From contig JABITN010000073.1 of assembly GCA_018700525.1 (NCBI GenBank), forward strand, positions 62,001-126,000: DNA of 64,000 bases. The letters are read 5' to 3'. Position numbers and translations under genes: made by a program. Each line of letters starts with the position of its first letter. Positions within the stretch are counted from its first letter, which is position 1. The notes beneath the pieces are model-generated. The model had not been told where the DNA came from. It worked only from the letters and a program-made list of their open reading frames with translations, and did not search any database. This document shows, in pieces, positions 52,714 through 62,468 of the stretch. Source of the stretch: Opitutales bacterium (lineage in GTDB: Bacteria; Verrucomicrobiota; Verrucomicrobiia; Opitutales; Opitutaceae).

Positions 52714-53376
52714 TTAGGAGGTCCTGAACCAATCGGCAAACTTTCGAGGACCTACTTCAAGGGATTGCCAAATTTGAAAGGCGAGACGTTTGCTTTCGTC
52801 GTCATGAATTGCGAGATCGGGAACGAGGACAACCTTTGCTCTGGCAGCGGCAGCACCAATGACTCCTAACCGGGAATCTTCGAATACTAGGCAACGCTCG
52901 GGTGGGGTTTGCATTTGCTTAGCTGCTTTTTGGAAAATTTCCGGGTGCGGTTTGCCATGAGTCACTTGATCGCCGCTAATAATGGAATGGAAATGAGGCA
53001 ATAGGTCATGATGACTCAGTTTGCGTTGGGCCAAGCTCTGAGCGGACGAAGTGGCCACCGACTGGGGAATGCCGCGTTGGCGCAGCCATTCGATGCAGTC
53101 CGTGGCTCCTGCTTTCAAGGGCGGGCCTTGGGCTATTTTGACCTGATAGATGTCGTTGGCGTGTTGAACAAGGGCGGAGACGTCGGTTTGATGGCCGAGA
53201 TTTTCTTCAAGCCAGCGATGAAAGCTATCAACGTTCATACCGATGATCTCAAGGAAGATCCGATCGTCAATTCCAGTATCGAGTTCCTTTGAGGCCTGTC
53301 GCCACGATTCGTGAGCGAGCCTTTCCGTGTCGAGGAGCAAACCGTCCATATCCCAAATAACCGCATCGAAATTCAC
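52714..53376 (-). CDS. HAD-superfamily phosphatase / beta-phosphoglucomutase-like
   Basis: A 220-residue HAD subfamily IA enzyme. Motif I WDMDGLLLDTE (nucleophile D9, acid/base D11), motif II VATSSA, motif III Lys in HGKPHPEIF, motif IV EDSRLGV. A helical cap lies between residues about 18 and 85. Likely a sugar-phosphate or nucleotide phosphatase, or a phosphoglucomutase-like mutase; by sequence alone these are not separable. Convergent with the dehydrogenase following the ebo genes (92 bases between stops); no operon partners. Confidence 0.9.
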   Translation of the reverse strand: MNFDAVIWDMDGLLLDTERLAHESWRQASKELDTGIDDRIFLEIIGMNVDSFHRWLEENLGHQTDVSALVQHANDIYQVKIAQGPPLKAGATDCIEWLRQRGIPQSVATSSAQSLAQRKLSHHDLLPHFHSIISGDQVTHGKPHPEIFQKAAKQMQTPPERCLVFEDSRLGVIGAAAARAKVVLVPDLAIHDDESKRLAFQIWQSLEVGPRKFADWFRTS

Positions 53377-53668
53377 GTACTCTTGCTCAAAAAAAACGTG
53401 CTCAATAGCAATTGATTACGTGACTTCAGGAGGTTTTTTATGTTTTCTGGATATTCGGATTCGTCTTCTATGGGCTTACTTGAAAAACTTAGAATCTCCG
53501 AGGTGATTCGTTTTTCGAAGATTGCGGGAGTTCTTTAGTTTTGTACGTTGAATTTGGTTTTTTCGGAGTTCCACAAATCCTTAAGAGCGTTCTCCAGGAG
53601 AGCGTGGCGGAAACTCTGAGCGGTTTAACGCGTTGACTATGCTGCAGAATTTCGACTAGCCTAAATAT

Positions 53669-54317
53669 GTGTATGTAGCCAAAGGCTCTTACCGCGAGAT
53701 TATCGCTTTGATTGGAGGTCTCACCGAGGGTGAGTCAGAAGGAGGTAGGAAATCTGGATTGGGTAGTCTGCTCGGAGGTGTATCCAACGCGACCAAAACC
53801 GTCGCCGGACCGGACCTTGACACCGATCTGCCTCCGTTCGACGGGGTCGAATCGGAGCTATTTTCCAAGTGGGATTTACCGGTCGACTTGTTTTCGTTTA
53901 ATCAGTTGGCGGATGAGCGTTAAAAGAATGTGAAAGACTGCCTGGTTCAGGAGAAGGGATTGACCTGAGCCGGGTCTTTATCCCGGGAAAGAACCAATTA
54001 GATGATAGCGCAGTCGAAACCAGTACGGTTCATTTTGAGCTGACGGATTAGGAGGGACAGGACATTGGAGCCGGTTAAGGTTTCCGTTTTTGAAGACCAG
54101 ACAAAGTGCTTGAAATAGGGTGGCTCCTCACCATTGTGCGACCGTAGAACGTGGAACGGAGTTCATGAGGTGTAAATTCGATTATGCTGGTCATCAGTCA
54201 CCCCATCCTGCGTTTGCTGCCGAAGCATTTCGGAATAACGAGCTCGTCAAGGTGAGTCTTTCCGGTTCTACAGATGCATGGGTTGCGCTCGTTTCTATCT
54301 GGACGACTTCGCTTTGA
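53669..54317 (+). pseudogene. Decayed open reading frame of unknown family
   Basis: The 1 kb between the HAD and DUF1080 genes has no intact gene. A protein-like stretch starts at the GTG 53669 (YVAKGSYREIIALIGGLTEG, then DTDLPPFDGVESELFSKWDL) and stops at 53921. Other frames continue with DDSAVETSTVHFELTD (stop near 54048), and RCKFDYAGHQSPHPAFAAEA followed by FRNNELVKVSLSGSTDAW to a TGA at 54315. These read like pieces of one gene broken by frameshifts and stops. I do not recognise the family; it could also be chance. Confidence 0.35.
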
Positions 54318-54384
54318 TGGTTTCAATAGAGCTTGGAGCTCTTGCTCATAGGCAGGAATGAATTCGATTAGAAAAATTTAGACT

Positions 54385-54999
54385 ATGAAATTAAGCTATT
54401 CTATTTTATTTATTTTGGTAGGGCTTCTCTTTTCGGGTTGCGGCGGTTCGTCGAATGTCGAATCGCTTTTCGATGGGGAAAGCCTTGACGGCTGGGAGAT
54501 TCAAAACGGAGGTTTGTTCTCCGTTGCGAATGGGGTGCTGACGATCGATCGAGGAACCGGGTGGCTTCGATCTGCGGATACCTACGGCGATTACACCTTA
54601 ACGATGGAATTTAGATTCCTCGAAGCAAACGCGAACAGCGGGATTTTCGTCCGCACAGGGCCGACGAGCAATGATGATGAAAACGGCTGGCCGGATAACG
54701 GCTACCAGATTCAGTGTCTGGATACGATCGAAGGAGGAAATCCGCTTGCGACAATGATTCCTTACGGCGCACCCCCATTCGAGCATGAATCTAATTTGGA
54801 AGCCTTGAAGCGGGCGTATCAGCCAACTGGCGAATGGCAGCGGTACGATATTACCTGCCTCGGCGAGACGATGGAGATTCGGCTCAACGGGATCCTCGTA
54901 ACGACCTGTACGAGCATCGAGAACCTCTCGGGCCACGTGGGGATTCAGGCGGAAATGGGTTTACTCGAATTTCGTAAGATAGAGATCGCTAGCCTTTAG
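54385..54999 (+). CDS. DUF1080 (3-keto-disaccharide hydrolase family) lipoprotein
   Basis: A 204-residue lipoprotein: signal ILFILVGLLFSGC with acylated Cys 19. The mature part is one concanavalin-like DUF1080 domain: SLFDGESLDGWEIQNGGLFS, YTLTMEFRFLEANANSGIFV, DNGYQIQCLDT and ISLRLNG-like EIRLNGILVTTCTS. The family includes 3-keto-glucoside hydrolases, which act after periplasmic C3 oxidation of sugars by Gfo/Idh/MocA enzymes, several of which occur in this window. Monocistronic; the start has no ribosome binding site. Confidence 0.9.
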   Translation: MKLSYSILFILVGLLFSGCGGSSNVESLFDGESLDGWEIQNGGLFSVANGVLTIDRGTGWLRSADTYGDYTLTMEFRFLEANANSGIFVRTGPTSNDDENGWPDNGYQIQCLDTIEGGNPLATMIPYGAPPFEHESNLEALKRAYQPTGEWQRYDITCLGETMEIRLNGILVTTCTSIENLSGHVGIQAEMGLLEFRKIEIASL

Positions 55000-55013
55000 G
55001 GTGAGTGGTCGTG

Positions 55014-55048
55014 TTCCACGTGCAGTCTCCAGCTAGCGTTGCGTGGGA
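55014..55048. repeat. Possible third CCACG-type palindrome
   Basis: TTCCACG (55014-55020) is mirrored by CGTGGGA (55042-55048), with CAGCTAGCG inside, in the gap between DUF1080 and MFS genes. Layout resembles 12859 and 51486 but the interior differs. Confidence 0.3.
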
Positions 55049-55139
55049 TTGATTTGTTTCAGGTGCTCCCTCCCTTAACTTATATGCGAGTTAAGTCTCC
55101 TGCATTGACCTTGGAAGAGCTGTCGCGGAGTGTTTCGAC

Positions 55140-56516
55140 GTGTTGCTCTCCAAGCTGTTCAAGCCTGATTTTCCTTTCCGTCCGAAGTCGCTCCCGTTTC
55201 ATTACGGCTGGGTGGTTGCGGTCGCAGGGGCAACGGGGATTGTGGCGAGTATACCGGGGCAGACGATTGGTGTTAATGTTTTTAATGATGAGCTGATAAG
55301 CGCCTTAAGCATAAGTCGCTCTCAGGTGGCCTTGGCGTATTTTTTCGGTACGGCAACGAGCGGAATTATGCTTTTCTGGGCCGGAAAGGTTTGCGATCGG
55401 ATAGGTTCTCGCCGCTTGGTCGTAGCAGCCAATGTGGCTTTGGGGCTATCGATGCTCTACATGAGTTGCGTGGATTGGCTTCCGCGTTTTGCCGCTAAGG
55501 TTTTAGGACTGGACAGTCCGACGAGCCCAATGCTGGTTGCGAGCTTAAGTGTGGGATTTTGGATGCTTCGTTTCTCCGGACAGGGATTCGTAACCATGGC
55601 GGGCCGCAATATGGTCGCTAAATGGTGGAGGTATCACCGAGGTAAGGTGCTACCTATAAGTGGAATTGGCGTAAGCGTCTGTTTTTCGCTTTCGCCTTTG
55701 GTATTTTACGAGTTGATACAGGCTACTGATTGGCGAGTCGCTTGGAGGATCTTGGGTTTGTGCTCGGGAATTGGCGTAGCGTTATATGCGTGGTTCGTCT
55801 ATCGAGATAATCCTGAGGAGTGCGATTTGTCGATCGATGCGGGTATTGCACCTAGGCAGAAGCAGCGGGACGATCCGGAATTTACGGTAGTGAAAGAATT
55901 CACGCGCGATGAAGCTATTCAGAATTTTTCGTTTTGGGTCTTTTGCGGGATCTTCGCGGTTCAGTCGATATTCGTGACGGCTTATGTTTTCCATGTTTTG
56001 GATTTGGCGAAGGAGCTTGGTATGACGCCTCAAGGGATCTTGAGACTCTTTTTGCCAGGAGCATTGATTGGCGGGGTTTTGAGCGTAGCAATAGGCTGGT
56101 TGAGCGATCATTTCCGCTTGAAATTTTTCGCGGCTTTAATGGCAACGGGTACGGGTTTGACATCATTCGCTCTGATGACGCGTATCGACGGTTGGATGAT
56201 TCCGATGATGATCGCTGGGATGAGCATCAATAGCGGTTCGTTTGGTCCGATGACTGGGGCCTTCGTGCCGCGCTATTTCGGGATTAAGCATATCGGAGCG
56301 ATTAGCGGGGTTATGATGTCGACTATGGTCATCGCGAGCGCAACGGGACCCTTGCTCTTCAGTGTCGTTAGAGATTTCACTGGGAGCTATCGAAATGCTT
56401 TTGGCAGTACATTCGCTGTTGCTGTCATACTGGTAATGGCTTCGTTTTGGGCGAACAATCCTCAGAGAAAGATCAAAATGCAGCTGGATGAGGAGAAAAC
56501 AGGATCACTAAGATAG
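55140..56516 (+). CDS. MFS transporter
   Basis: A 458-residue major facilitator with about 12 helices. The GTG at 55140 is used (VLLSKLFKPDFPFRPKSLPF then HYGWVVAVAGATGI, first helix); no ATG fits better. The loop 2-3 motif is GKVCDRIGSRRL, and helix 5 has SGQGFVTMAGRNMVAKWWRY. Resembles the oxalate/formate-antiporter-like, monocarboxylate branch. Substrate unknown; it stands before a sulfatase on the same strand (201 bases), so it may import part of a sulfated-glycan breakdown product. Confidence 0.88.
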   Translation: MLLSKLFKPDFPFRPKSLPFHYGWVVAVAGATGIVASIPGQTIGVNVFNDELISALSISRSQVALAYFFGTATSGIMLFWAGKVCDRIGSRRLVVAANVALGLSMLYMSCVDWLPRFAAKVLGLDSPTSPMLVASLSVGFWMLRFSGQGFVTMAGRNMVAKWWRYHRGKVLPISGIGVSVCFSLSPLVFYELIQATDWRVAWRILGLCSGIGVALYAWFVYRDNPEECDLSIDAGIAPRQKQRDDPEFTVVKEFTRDEAIQNFSFWVFCGIFAVQSIFVTAYVFHVLDLAKELGMTPQGILRLFLPGALIGGVLSVAIGWLSDHFRLKFFAALMATGTGLTSFALMTRIDGWMIPMMIAGMSINSGSFGPMTGAFVPRYFGIKHIGAISGVMMSTMVIASATGPLLFSVVRDFTGSYRNAFGSTFAVAVILVMASFWANNPQRKIKMQLDEEKTGSLR

Positions 56517-56717
56517 GTCGCTGATTCGTGCTTTTCCAGCGTAGGACTTGGGCTTGAGGCACGCCGCGAAAGCAGAGAGATCTTTTCGCTGGAAGCGGCA
56601 CAAGGGCCGTCCCTACAGTTCGATTAGTTAGACTTGTAACCAAGATTTCGCTACGTAATTGCCGTTGCTTGTTTCTAGGCTTGAGTTAGGGCGGGTTTCT
56701 AGCACCCTTGTCGTGAT

Positions 56718-58067
56718 ATGAAACTGACTCGAATATCGATATCCCTAGTGAGCGTTTGGCTCTTTTCGTGGGGAGGCTTTGCGGCCGACAATCAAAAGCC
56801 AAATGTTTTATTCATCCTCGTCGATGATCTCGGTTATGGAGATTTGTCCTCCTATGGAGCTACGGAACTAAAATCTCCTCGCATCGACGAACTCATGGGC
56901 GAGGGCGTACGTTTTAATCAGTTTTACGCCAATTGCACCGTTTGTTCGCCGACAAGGGCGTCGCTGATGACTGGACGGTATCCGGATCTAGTCGGCGTGC
57001 CGGGCGTTATTCGCCAAAAAGCTCCCAACAGTTGGGGCTACTTGGATCCGGATGCGATAACGTTGCCTCAGATGTTGAAGAAGGGTGGATACCACACGGC
57101 GATGATCGGCAAATGGCATTTGGGTTACGACTCGCCGAATATTCCCAATGATCGCGGATTCGATTTTTTTCACGGCTACTTAGGCGACATGATGGACGAC
57201 TATTATACGCATCGTCGCGGTGGTATCAATTGGATGCGAAAGAATCGCCGTGAAGTTGATCCAGAGGGTCATGCGACCGAGCTGTTTTCCGCTTGGGCAG
57301 TTGATTACATCAAGGAGCGAAAAGACAAAAAGAACCCATTCTTTCTCTATCTCCCTTACAATGCTCCTCATTTCCCGATTCAGCCGCCGACGGATTGGTT
57401 GGAGCTTACAAAAAAACGAAGCCCCGAGTTATCGGAGGGAAGGGCTAAGAATGTGGCCTTTATCGAACACATGGATTTTTACATTGGAACGGTTTTAGAT
57501 GCTTTGGATGAAACGGGCCAACGCGACAATACGCTGGTCGTATTCAGTTCGGACAACGGTGGATCGCTTCCGCATTTTCAAAGCAATGGAAATTTACGTG
57601 GTGGAAAACAGAATCACTGGGAAGGCGGTATACGGGTCCCTACCTGCGTCCGATGGCCTGGAAAGGTTCGTCAGGAACAAGTGGATACTGTTGGCATTAC
57701 GATGGATTTCTACGCTACGCTATGCGAAGTTGCAGGGGTAGAGGTTAAGCATGAAATTGAAGGGCGTTCGTTATTGCCGTATTTATTGACTGGCGATACG
57801 GCGAACACCGAAGGACGTGATTTGTATTGGGTTCGTCGCGAGGGCGGAGCCACGGGGTATCAAGGCAGGGCTTACTACGCAGTTAGGCGGGGTCCTTGGA
57901 AATTACAGCAAAATTCGCCTTTCGAACCTATGCAGCTTTTCAACCTGGATGAGGACCCGCTTGAAACCACCCCAGTGAAGAATCGGAAATTGATTTCGGA
58001 ACTGAGTAGCAGTTTAATGCTCCACTTGCAGAAGGCTGGACAAGTGCCTTGGCAAAAATTCAAGTAG
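56718..58067 (+). CDS. Secreted type I (FGly) sulfatase
   Basis: A 449-residue sulfatase with signal peptide (ISLVSVWLFSWGGFAAD). Metal site NVLFILVDDLGYGDLSSYG, formylglycine motif CSPTR (C76-R80) in CTVCSPTRASLMTGR, MIGKWHLGY with the catalytic Lys/His, and VFSSDNGGSLPH for the second metal pair. Shares only fold-level motifs with the sulfatase at 22175. Likely removes sulfate from a carbohydrate in the periplasm; N-terminal half resembles the arylsulfatase A/GalNAc-6-sulfatase type. Downstream is an unrecognised secreted protein. Confidence 0.93.
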   Translation: MKLTRISISLVSVWLFSWGGFAADNQKPNVLFILVDDLGYGDLSSYGATELKSPRIDELMGEGVRFNQFYANCTVCSPTRASLMTGRYPDLVGVPGVIRQKAPNSWGYLDPDAITLPQMLKKGGYHTAMIGKWHLGYDSPNIPNDRGFDFFHGYLGDMMDDYYTHRRGGINWMRKNRREVDPEGHATELFSAWAVDYIKERKDKKNPFFLYLPYNAPHFPIQPPTDWLELTKKRSPELSEGRAKNVAFIEHMDFYIGTVLDALDETGQRDNTLVVFSSDNGGSLPHFQSNGNLRGGKQNHWEGGIRVPTCVRWPGKVRQEQVDTVGITMDFYATLCEVAGVEVKHEIEGRSLLPYLLTGDTANTEGRDLYWVRREGGATGYQGRAYYAVRRGPWKLQQNSPFEPMQLFNLDEDPLETTPVKNRKLISELSSSLMLHLQKAGQVPWQKFK

Positions 58068-58268
58068 TACATGGAATCTTTCTGGGAAAGCCTCCGATCG
58101 ATGACGATTAAGCGCTTTGCGTAGCGGTATTTGGTGAAGATACCAAAACGTTGTTTGGGCAATAACCCTTTATCGTTAGCAATAAATACCTTAAGATGTT
58201 GAAACCTTGAGAATTGGGTTTGTTCTGATTCTGGGAATCCAACAGCTTGCGAAACCCCACAACGACTT

Positions 58269-59642
58269 ATGCAAACTATGCTAAAAACCTTTTCCTGCTT
58301 GAAGCGGTGCATGGCTCTCGGATGCCTGCTTTTCTCGAGTCAGCTACCGCTTTGGTCTCAATCGTTGCTCTCGGATTCGGGAGTAGCGGATGACGCTGAC
58401 TTCTTCGTTCGTTTAGATGCCTATGTGAAGTATGGCGGCGATATCGATGTGATCGATGGCCTTACGGGGAGGAGCTATCACAGCGACAATAAGGTCGTGA
58501 AAGCGATTCATTCGAATTTTCCCAAGATTATGGGCGGGCTGCATCAGCGCTTGCTGAACCTCGAATCGCTTCATATGAATTTCCATTTGGAGCAAGGAGC
58601 TTTGCACGAACAAGAACTATCAGCCCTGGCGACGTCGTTCGGAATTACGAATTTCAAATTAGATAGAACGAAATGGCTTGCCCGTGAGAGAGCGATTCTC
58701 GCACGTTTACGCTCGAAACCATTTTTTCAAATCAAGGAACTTGTGGTTTGGGAATTGGAAGAGATGGATCCTATATTGCCGGGGAATAAATACGCCAAAA
58801 ACCTGCGATACGATCGGGAGACTCAAACCTGGGAGCGCCGCGTTTTGACTGAGTGGAAAGTGAAGGTTCCCACTCGCAAGGGCCTAACGGTGGTTACGAA
58901 AAATCAAGGGCTCAATCTCGAGACCAATGAAGGTTTCCATATTATCAAAGATCGCGGCCTTCCGGGTAACGTGCATCCAAGCTTTTTCAAGGAAGTTACG
59001 GTTTCCTATCCGATCATTGTTTCTAGGAAGCAAAATACGGACGAGCAAATTGCGCATTTACAGAGATTGATCGTGAAGAATATGAGTCATTTGTATGATC
59101 CATTTACTTGGATTAGCCGGCGCAATACGCGATTTCGCAAAGTGTTTTCATCAACTTTGCTGGGACACTTTAGAAATCGGACCTACCGGATCAAGGATCG
59201 CGACTGGTTCGATCCAGTCATCTGCAATTTTCTGAACGATGTTGTGACGGTAAATCGTTATGGTTTAAAGGAGGTTTACGATCTCTATGTGGCCGGAATC
59301 GAAAATCCGCGAAACACCCTAGGAGAAGAATTCGATTCCTTGAATTGGAATACCGGAGAAAAACGAAAAGGGTCGGGGATGAGTTCGGGGAAACGTATTC
59401 GATTGAACTTCGAGAATTCGACTGGAGGTCGATTTGTTCTGTTCGATCTGTATCTGCGTTATGGTGACGAATTTATAGATAACCTACGCCTGAAACTTAC
59501 CGGTTTGAAGAAAAAGGGAGACAGTCGGGAGTTGATCAGAGCTTCGATTGCTGAAGTGACCGGCCGCTCAGCTGATGAATATATAAAGGCTGCGCTTAAA
59601 GCTCAGGAAGTCGGGATCGCGTCCTATAGGGAAAAACGATAA
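58269..59642 (+). CDS. Secreted protein of unknown function
   Basis: A 457-residue protein I do not recognise. The signal peptide is in residues about 10-31 (RCMALGCLLFSSQLPLWSQ). The mature protein is hydrophilic and mixed alpha/beta with no repeats or Cys clusters: VDVIDGLTGRSYHSDNKVV-like IDVIDGLTGRSYHSDNKVVK, a charged middle (KWLARERAILARLRSK), RNRTYRIKDRDWFDPVICNF, and GGRFVLFDLYLRYGDEFIDN. Codon use looks like its neighbours, so it is probably real. Separated by 200 bases from the sulfatase before it, without overlap. Confidence 0.75.
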   Translation: MQTMLKTFSCLKRCMALGCLLFSSQLPLWSQSLLSDSGVADDADFFVRLDAYVKYGGDIDVIDGLTGRSYHSDNKVVKAIHSNFPKIMGGLHQRLLNLESLHMNFHLEQGALHEQELSALATSFGITNFKLDRTKWLARERAILARLRSKPFFQIKELVVWELEEMDPILPGNKYAKNLRYDRETQTWERRVLTEWKVKVPTRKGLTVVTKNQGLNLETNEGFHIIKDRGLPGNVHPSFFKEVTVSYPIIVSRKQNTDEQIAHLQRLIVKNMSHLYDPFTWISRRNTRFRKVFSSTLLGHFRNRTYRIKDRDWFDPVICNFLNDVVTVNRYGLKEVYDLYVAGIENPRNTLGEEFDSLNWNTGEKRKGSGMSSGKRIRLNFENSTGGRFVLFDLYLRYGDEFIDNLRLKLTGLKKKGDSRELIRASIAEVTGRSADEYIKAALKAQEVGIASYREKR

Positions 59643-59823
59643 GTCGGATCGATCGCTCCACTATGGCTTTCGCCGGTTCTATTGCCCTACGGATTCGCGA
59701 AGAACTTTTTGATGTGCTCGAGAACAATCGGATGCGCTTCCTGTACGGCTTGAAATGTGCGGGAGTGGGCAAGGCCATCATTCCAGGTCTGCACCCCGCA
59801 TTACGGGAACGTTTAACAGAGTC
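59643..59823 (-). pseudogene. Possible fragment of a lost minus-strand gene
   Basis: On the minus strand, between an upstream TAA and a TAG near 59698, about 35 codons read WNDGLAHSRTFQAVQEAHPI and then VLEHIKKFFANP, which looks like the C-terminus of a real protein rather than random translation. The rest is not coding. Family not identified. Confidence 0.25.
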
Positions 59824-60957
59824 TCAGGGGAGGAAGGATTCCATGTCGAATTGGAAGCGTATGATGTCGGGCGAATTTCCAATTATGGCTTTATAGTCGA
59901 AGACGTTGAGGACCTTCCGCTTGGCAGTATTGACGATGATTGGTGATGGATAATAACCATCGGTGACATCGCCTCGCTCGATATTGTCGAGAACGTATTG
60001 CTCTTCGATTTCAAGGTTCGTGGGATCGAAGCGAATCAAGTCAAGTTCCATGGGAAACTTGTAATTAGGAGCACGGTGGTTGCGGCCGATTAGAAAATAA
60101 CTACCCGAGTGTTCGAAGAGGCGAGGTCTGCCTATATGCGAACTAATCGTCGGCGTTTTCTCCGTGATGTTAACCTCTTGGATAAGTTTGAAATTCGAAT
60201 CCACGTGATGGAGTCGCTGCATTGAGTCATACCCACGAGTCGCAATGATGAAGCCACCCAGATAAGGGATGAGGCTGCTTTCGTTGATTCTAATATCCCC
60301 AAATTCGTGATTCAGGTTTCGTTGGAAATGCCAAGTCTCTCCATTGTCGTCGGAGTAGAGAACATCTACGGAGCGCCTTCCACCTGCAAGGTATTCGAAG
60401 GTCATGATCAAGGCGTATAGCCGTTGGCCAATCGTCGCGCTATCGAATAGATATCCGTATTCGACTCCGTCGATCAGACCTACGCTTTCTAGGGTCTCGA
60501 AACTTCTGCCGTTGTCTCGACTGATGGCTCGCATCAATCCAGTTCGATAATGTTGGCCCTGGTCGTCGACCTTTTGGACATCGATATAGGTGGCCAGGTT
60601 TCCGTTTGGAAAACGAATCCATTCGCCCATTTGCATGATCCCTTCAGGTACTCCGATTTGGATTGGCTCTTGGAGCTGGCGACCGCTCTCAAGATCGATT
60701 CGAATGACTTCCAGTACGGCTCCAGGATCTCTGGCGTGTTGTCTACCGCGCTTGTACGAAAGCAGGATCTCGTTGCCGGCCAAGGGAGCGATGGCAGGAA
60801 ATGCCAGATAGTCATTGGATCCGGTGCCACGATAGGATACGAGCGTTTCTTCGATACGGTATTGTGGCCCAGGAGGAATAGACTCTTTCGCCGTTGCCAG
60901 TAGGGGACTGGTGGAGATGATCGCGGCGAGGATCCAAGCGCGTTTCCAATACTTCAT
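59824..60957 (-). CDS. Sialidase-fold (BNR repeat) secreted protein
   Basis: A 377-residue six-bladed propeller of the exo-alpha-sialidase type with signal peptide (WILAAIISTSPLLATA). An Asp-box is clear in YSDDNGETWHF, a weaker one in SRDNGRSFETLE; an Arg-containing start LLSYKRGRQHARDPGA lies where sialidases place substrate arginines. True sialidase activity is not certain because related propellers cleave other sugars or only bind. Minus strand; its upstream neighbour is a broken sodium symporter on the other strand. Confidence 0.82.
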   Translation of the reverse strand: MKYWKRAWILAAIISTSPLLATAKESIPPGPQYRIEETLVSYRGTGSNDYLAFPAIAPLAGNEILLSYKRGRQHARDPGAVLEVIRIDLESGRQLQEPIQIGVPEGIMQMGEWIRFPNGNLATYIDVQKVDDQGQHYRTGLMRAISRDNGRSFETLESVGLIDGVEYGYLFDSATIGQRLYALIMTFEYLAGGRRSVDVLYSDDNGETWHFQRNLNHEFGDIRINESSLIPYLGGFIIATRGYDSMQRLHHVDSNFKLIQEVNITEKTPTISSHIGRPRLFEHSGSYFLIGRNHRAPNYKFPMELDLIRFDPTNLEIEEQYVLDNIERGDVTDGYYPSPIIVNTAKRKVLNVFDYKAIIGNSPDIIRFQFDMESFLP

Positions 60958-61132
60958 AATAGTTGATTTACCGGGGGTGTCGTGAGGTTTACGATAAAGC
61001 TGAACAATTTGTAATCCGTTTTAAAATACAAAGTTGACTATGTACAACTCAAATTAGTTGGGTATGTTTTTGAAGTGTTTCCGCGATAGGAGAGAGTTGA
61101 GTTTTCGAAAAGAATGCGGGGCGAAGACGTTA

Positions 61133-62312
61133 ATGGAAATTGATGCATTAGCGTGGCAGGATTGGGCGGTGGTGATCGCTTACGCCCTCGTCGTGCTGTG
61201 CGTGGGTTGGCGATTTTCAAGACGCTCGGAATCGGAAGAAGAATACTTCTTGGGCGGAAGAAGCATGTCACCGTTTTTGATAGGGATTTCGCTTTTCGCT
61301 TCGCTACTGAGCACAGTCTCCTACTTGGCTTATCCTGGCGAGATCATCCAAATGGCCCCGTCTATCTTACTGGTATCCTTTCGGTTCCAATAGCCTATTT
61401 CATCTCGGTAACGACGGGCGTCATCGCAGTGGCTTACACTTCGATGGGTGGATTGAGGGCGGATCTGCTTCAATTTTCTTTGCTCTTTATCGGAGCTGTG
61501 GTGTCGGTTGCCGTAGTGAGCGTTTCTCTGGGGGGCTTTTCATGGATTCTTACGCAATGGAGCGACAATTGGGATGTGCAACCTGTGTTGAGTTTGGACC
61601 CGCAAGTCAGAGCCACGGTGGTTGGAGCGATCGTTATGCAATTGGTGTTTCGCGTTTGTACGGCTGGAGCTGATCAGACGATGGTGCAGCGATTTATGGC
61701 CACCTCGAGCGCGTCCTCCGCTCGGCGAGCATTTTTAATTCAAAGCATTGCGGCAGTCATTGTGACTTTATTCCTCGGTCTTTTGGTTTCGCATTGTTGG
61801 GGTACTTTCGCGACTCGGCTTTGTTGGCGAAACCGGGACTTGATCTTGGTGAGAATGCAGATAATTTATTCCCGTTTTTCATCGCTCATTCGTTGCCTAC
61901 GGGACTGTCGAGTGTAGATTCGGGGGTTAATTCAATTACCGCTGTACTTAACCAAAACTTACTCCCACGTATTTGTTCTTTGCCGTCAAGCGATCAGGCA
62001 CGACGCCGACGAAATCATGGAATCGCTTGGTGTTCCGGATTGCTGGTCGTAGCGCTTTCGATAGGCGTGCGGTAAGTTCCGGGGAACTACCTAGAAGTGA
62101 CACAGAAAACATCGAGTTTGTTTTTTCCACCGCTGTTCTCGTTGTTCTTTTTAGCGTTGTTCGTATCCCGATCCAATGGTCCTGGCGCTTTGATAGGCGT
62201 CGCTTACGGCATGACCGTAGCAGTGTTCTTCGCTTTTTGGGACGTTCTCACGGGACAGGATACCTTGACCTGCCAGTGGATTGGGTTCGTGTCTTTGTTA
62301 ACGAGTATTTGA
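61133..62312 (+). pseudogene. Decayed sodium:solute symporter
   Basis: Remnant of an SSS-family symporter. Frame 1 from the ATG at 61133: WRFSRRSESEEEYFLGGRSM and LASLLSTVSYLAYPGEIIQ-type text. A one-base loss near 61352 shifts to NGPVYLTGILSVPIAYF, which then jumps to VTTGVIAVAYTSMGGLRADL (about 70 codons missing). Near 61795 a further shift leads to LDLGENADNLFPFFIAHSLP, then TGLSSVDSGVNSITAVLNQN (about 14 codons deleted). A last frame from about 62077 gives GNYLEVTQKTSSLFFPPLFS. At least three frameshifts and two deletions; not functional. Confidence 0.85.
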
Positions 62313-62468
62313 GTGGACTGGGGCGCGTGTTTATTTTTCCATGGGCGGTTAGAGTCGAAGCGATTGATTCCGTTTTTAACTGGGGCTTTGGTTCTGCTCT
62401 GCGGGGGATCAGCCTTGGTCTTGCTATGGGGACGTTCTTTGGGGGTAGGATGAACAATATAGGTTACG

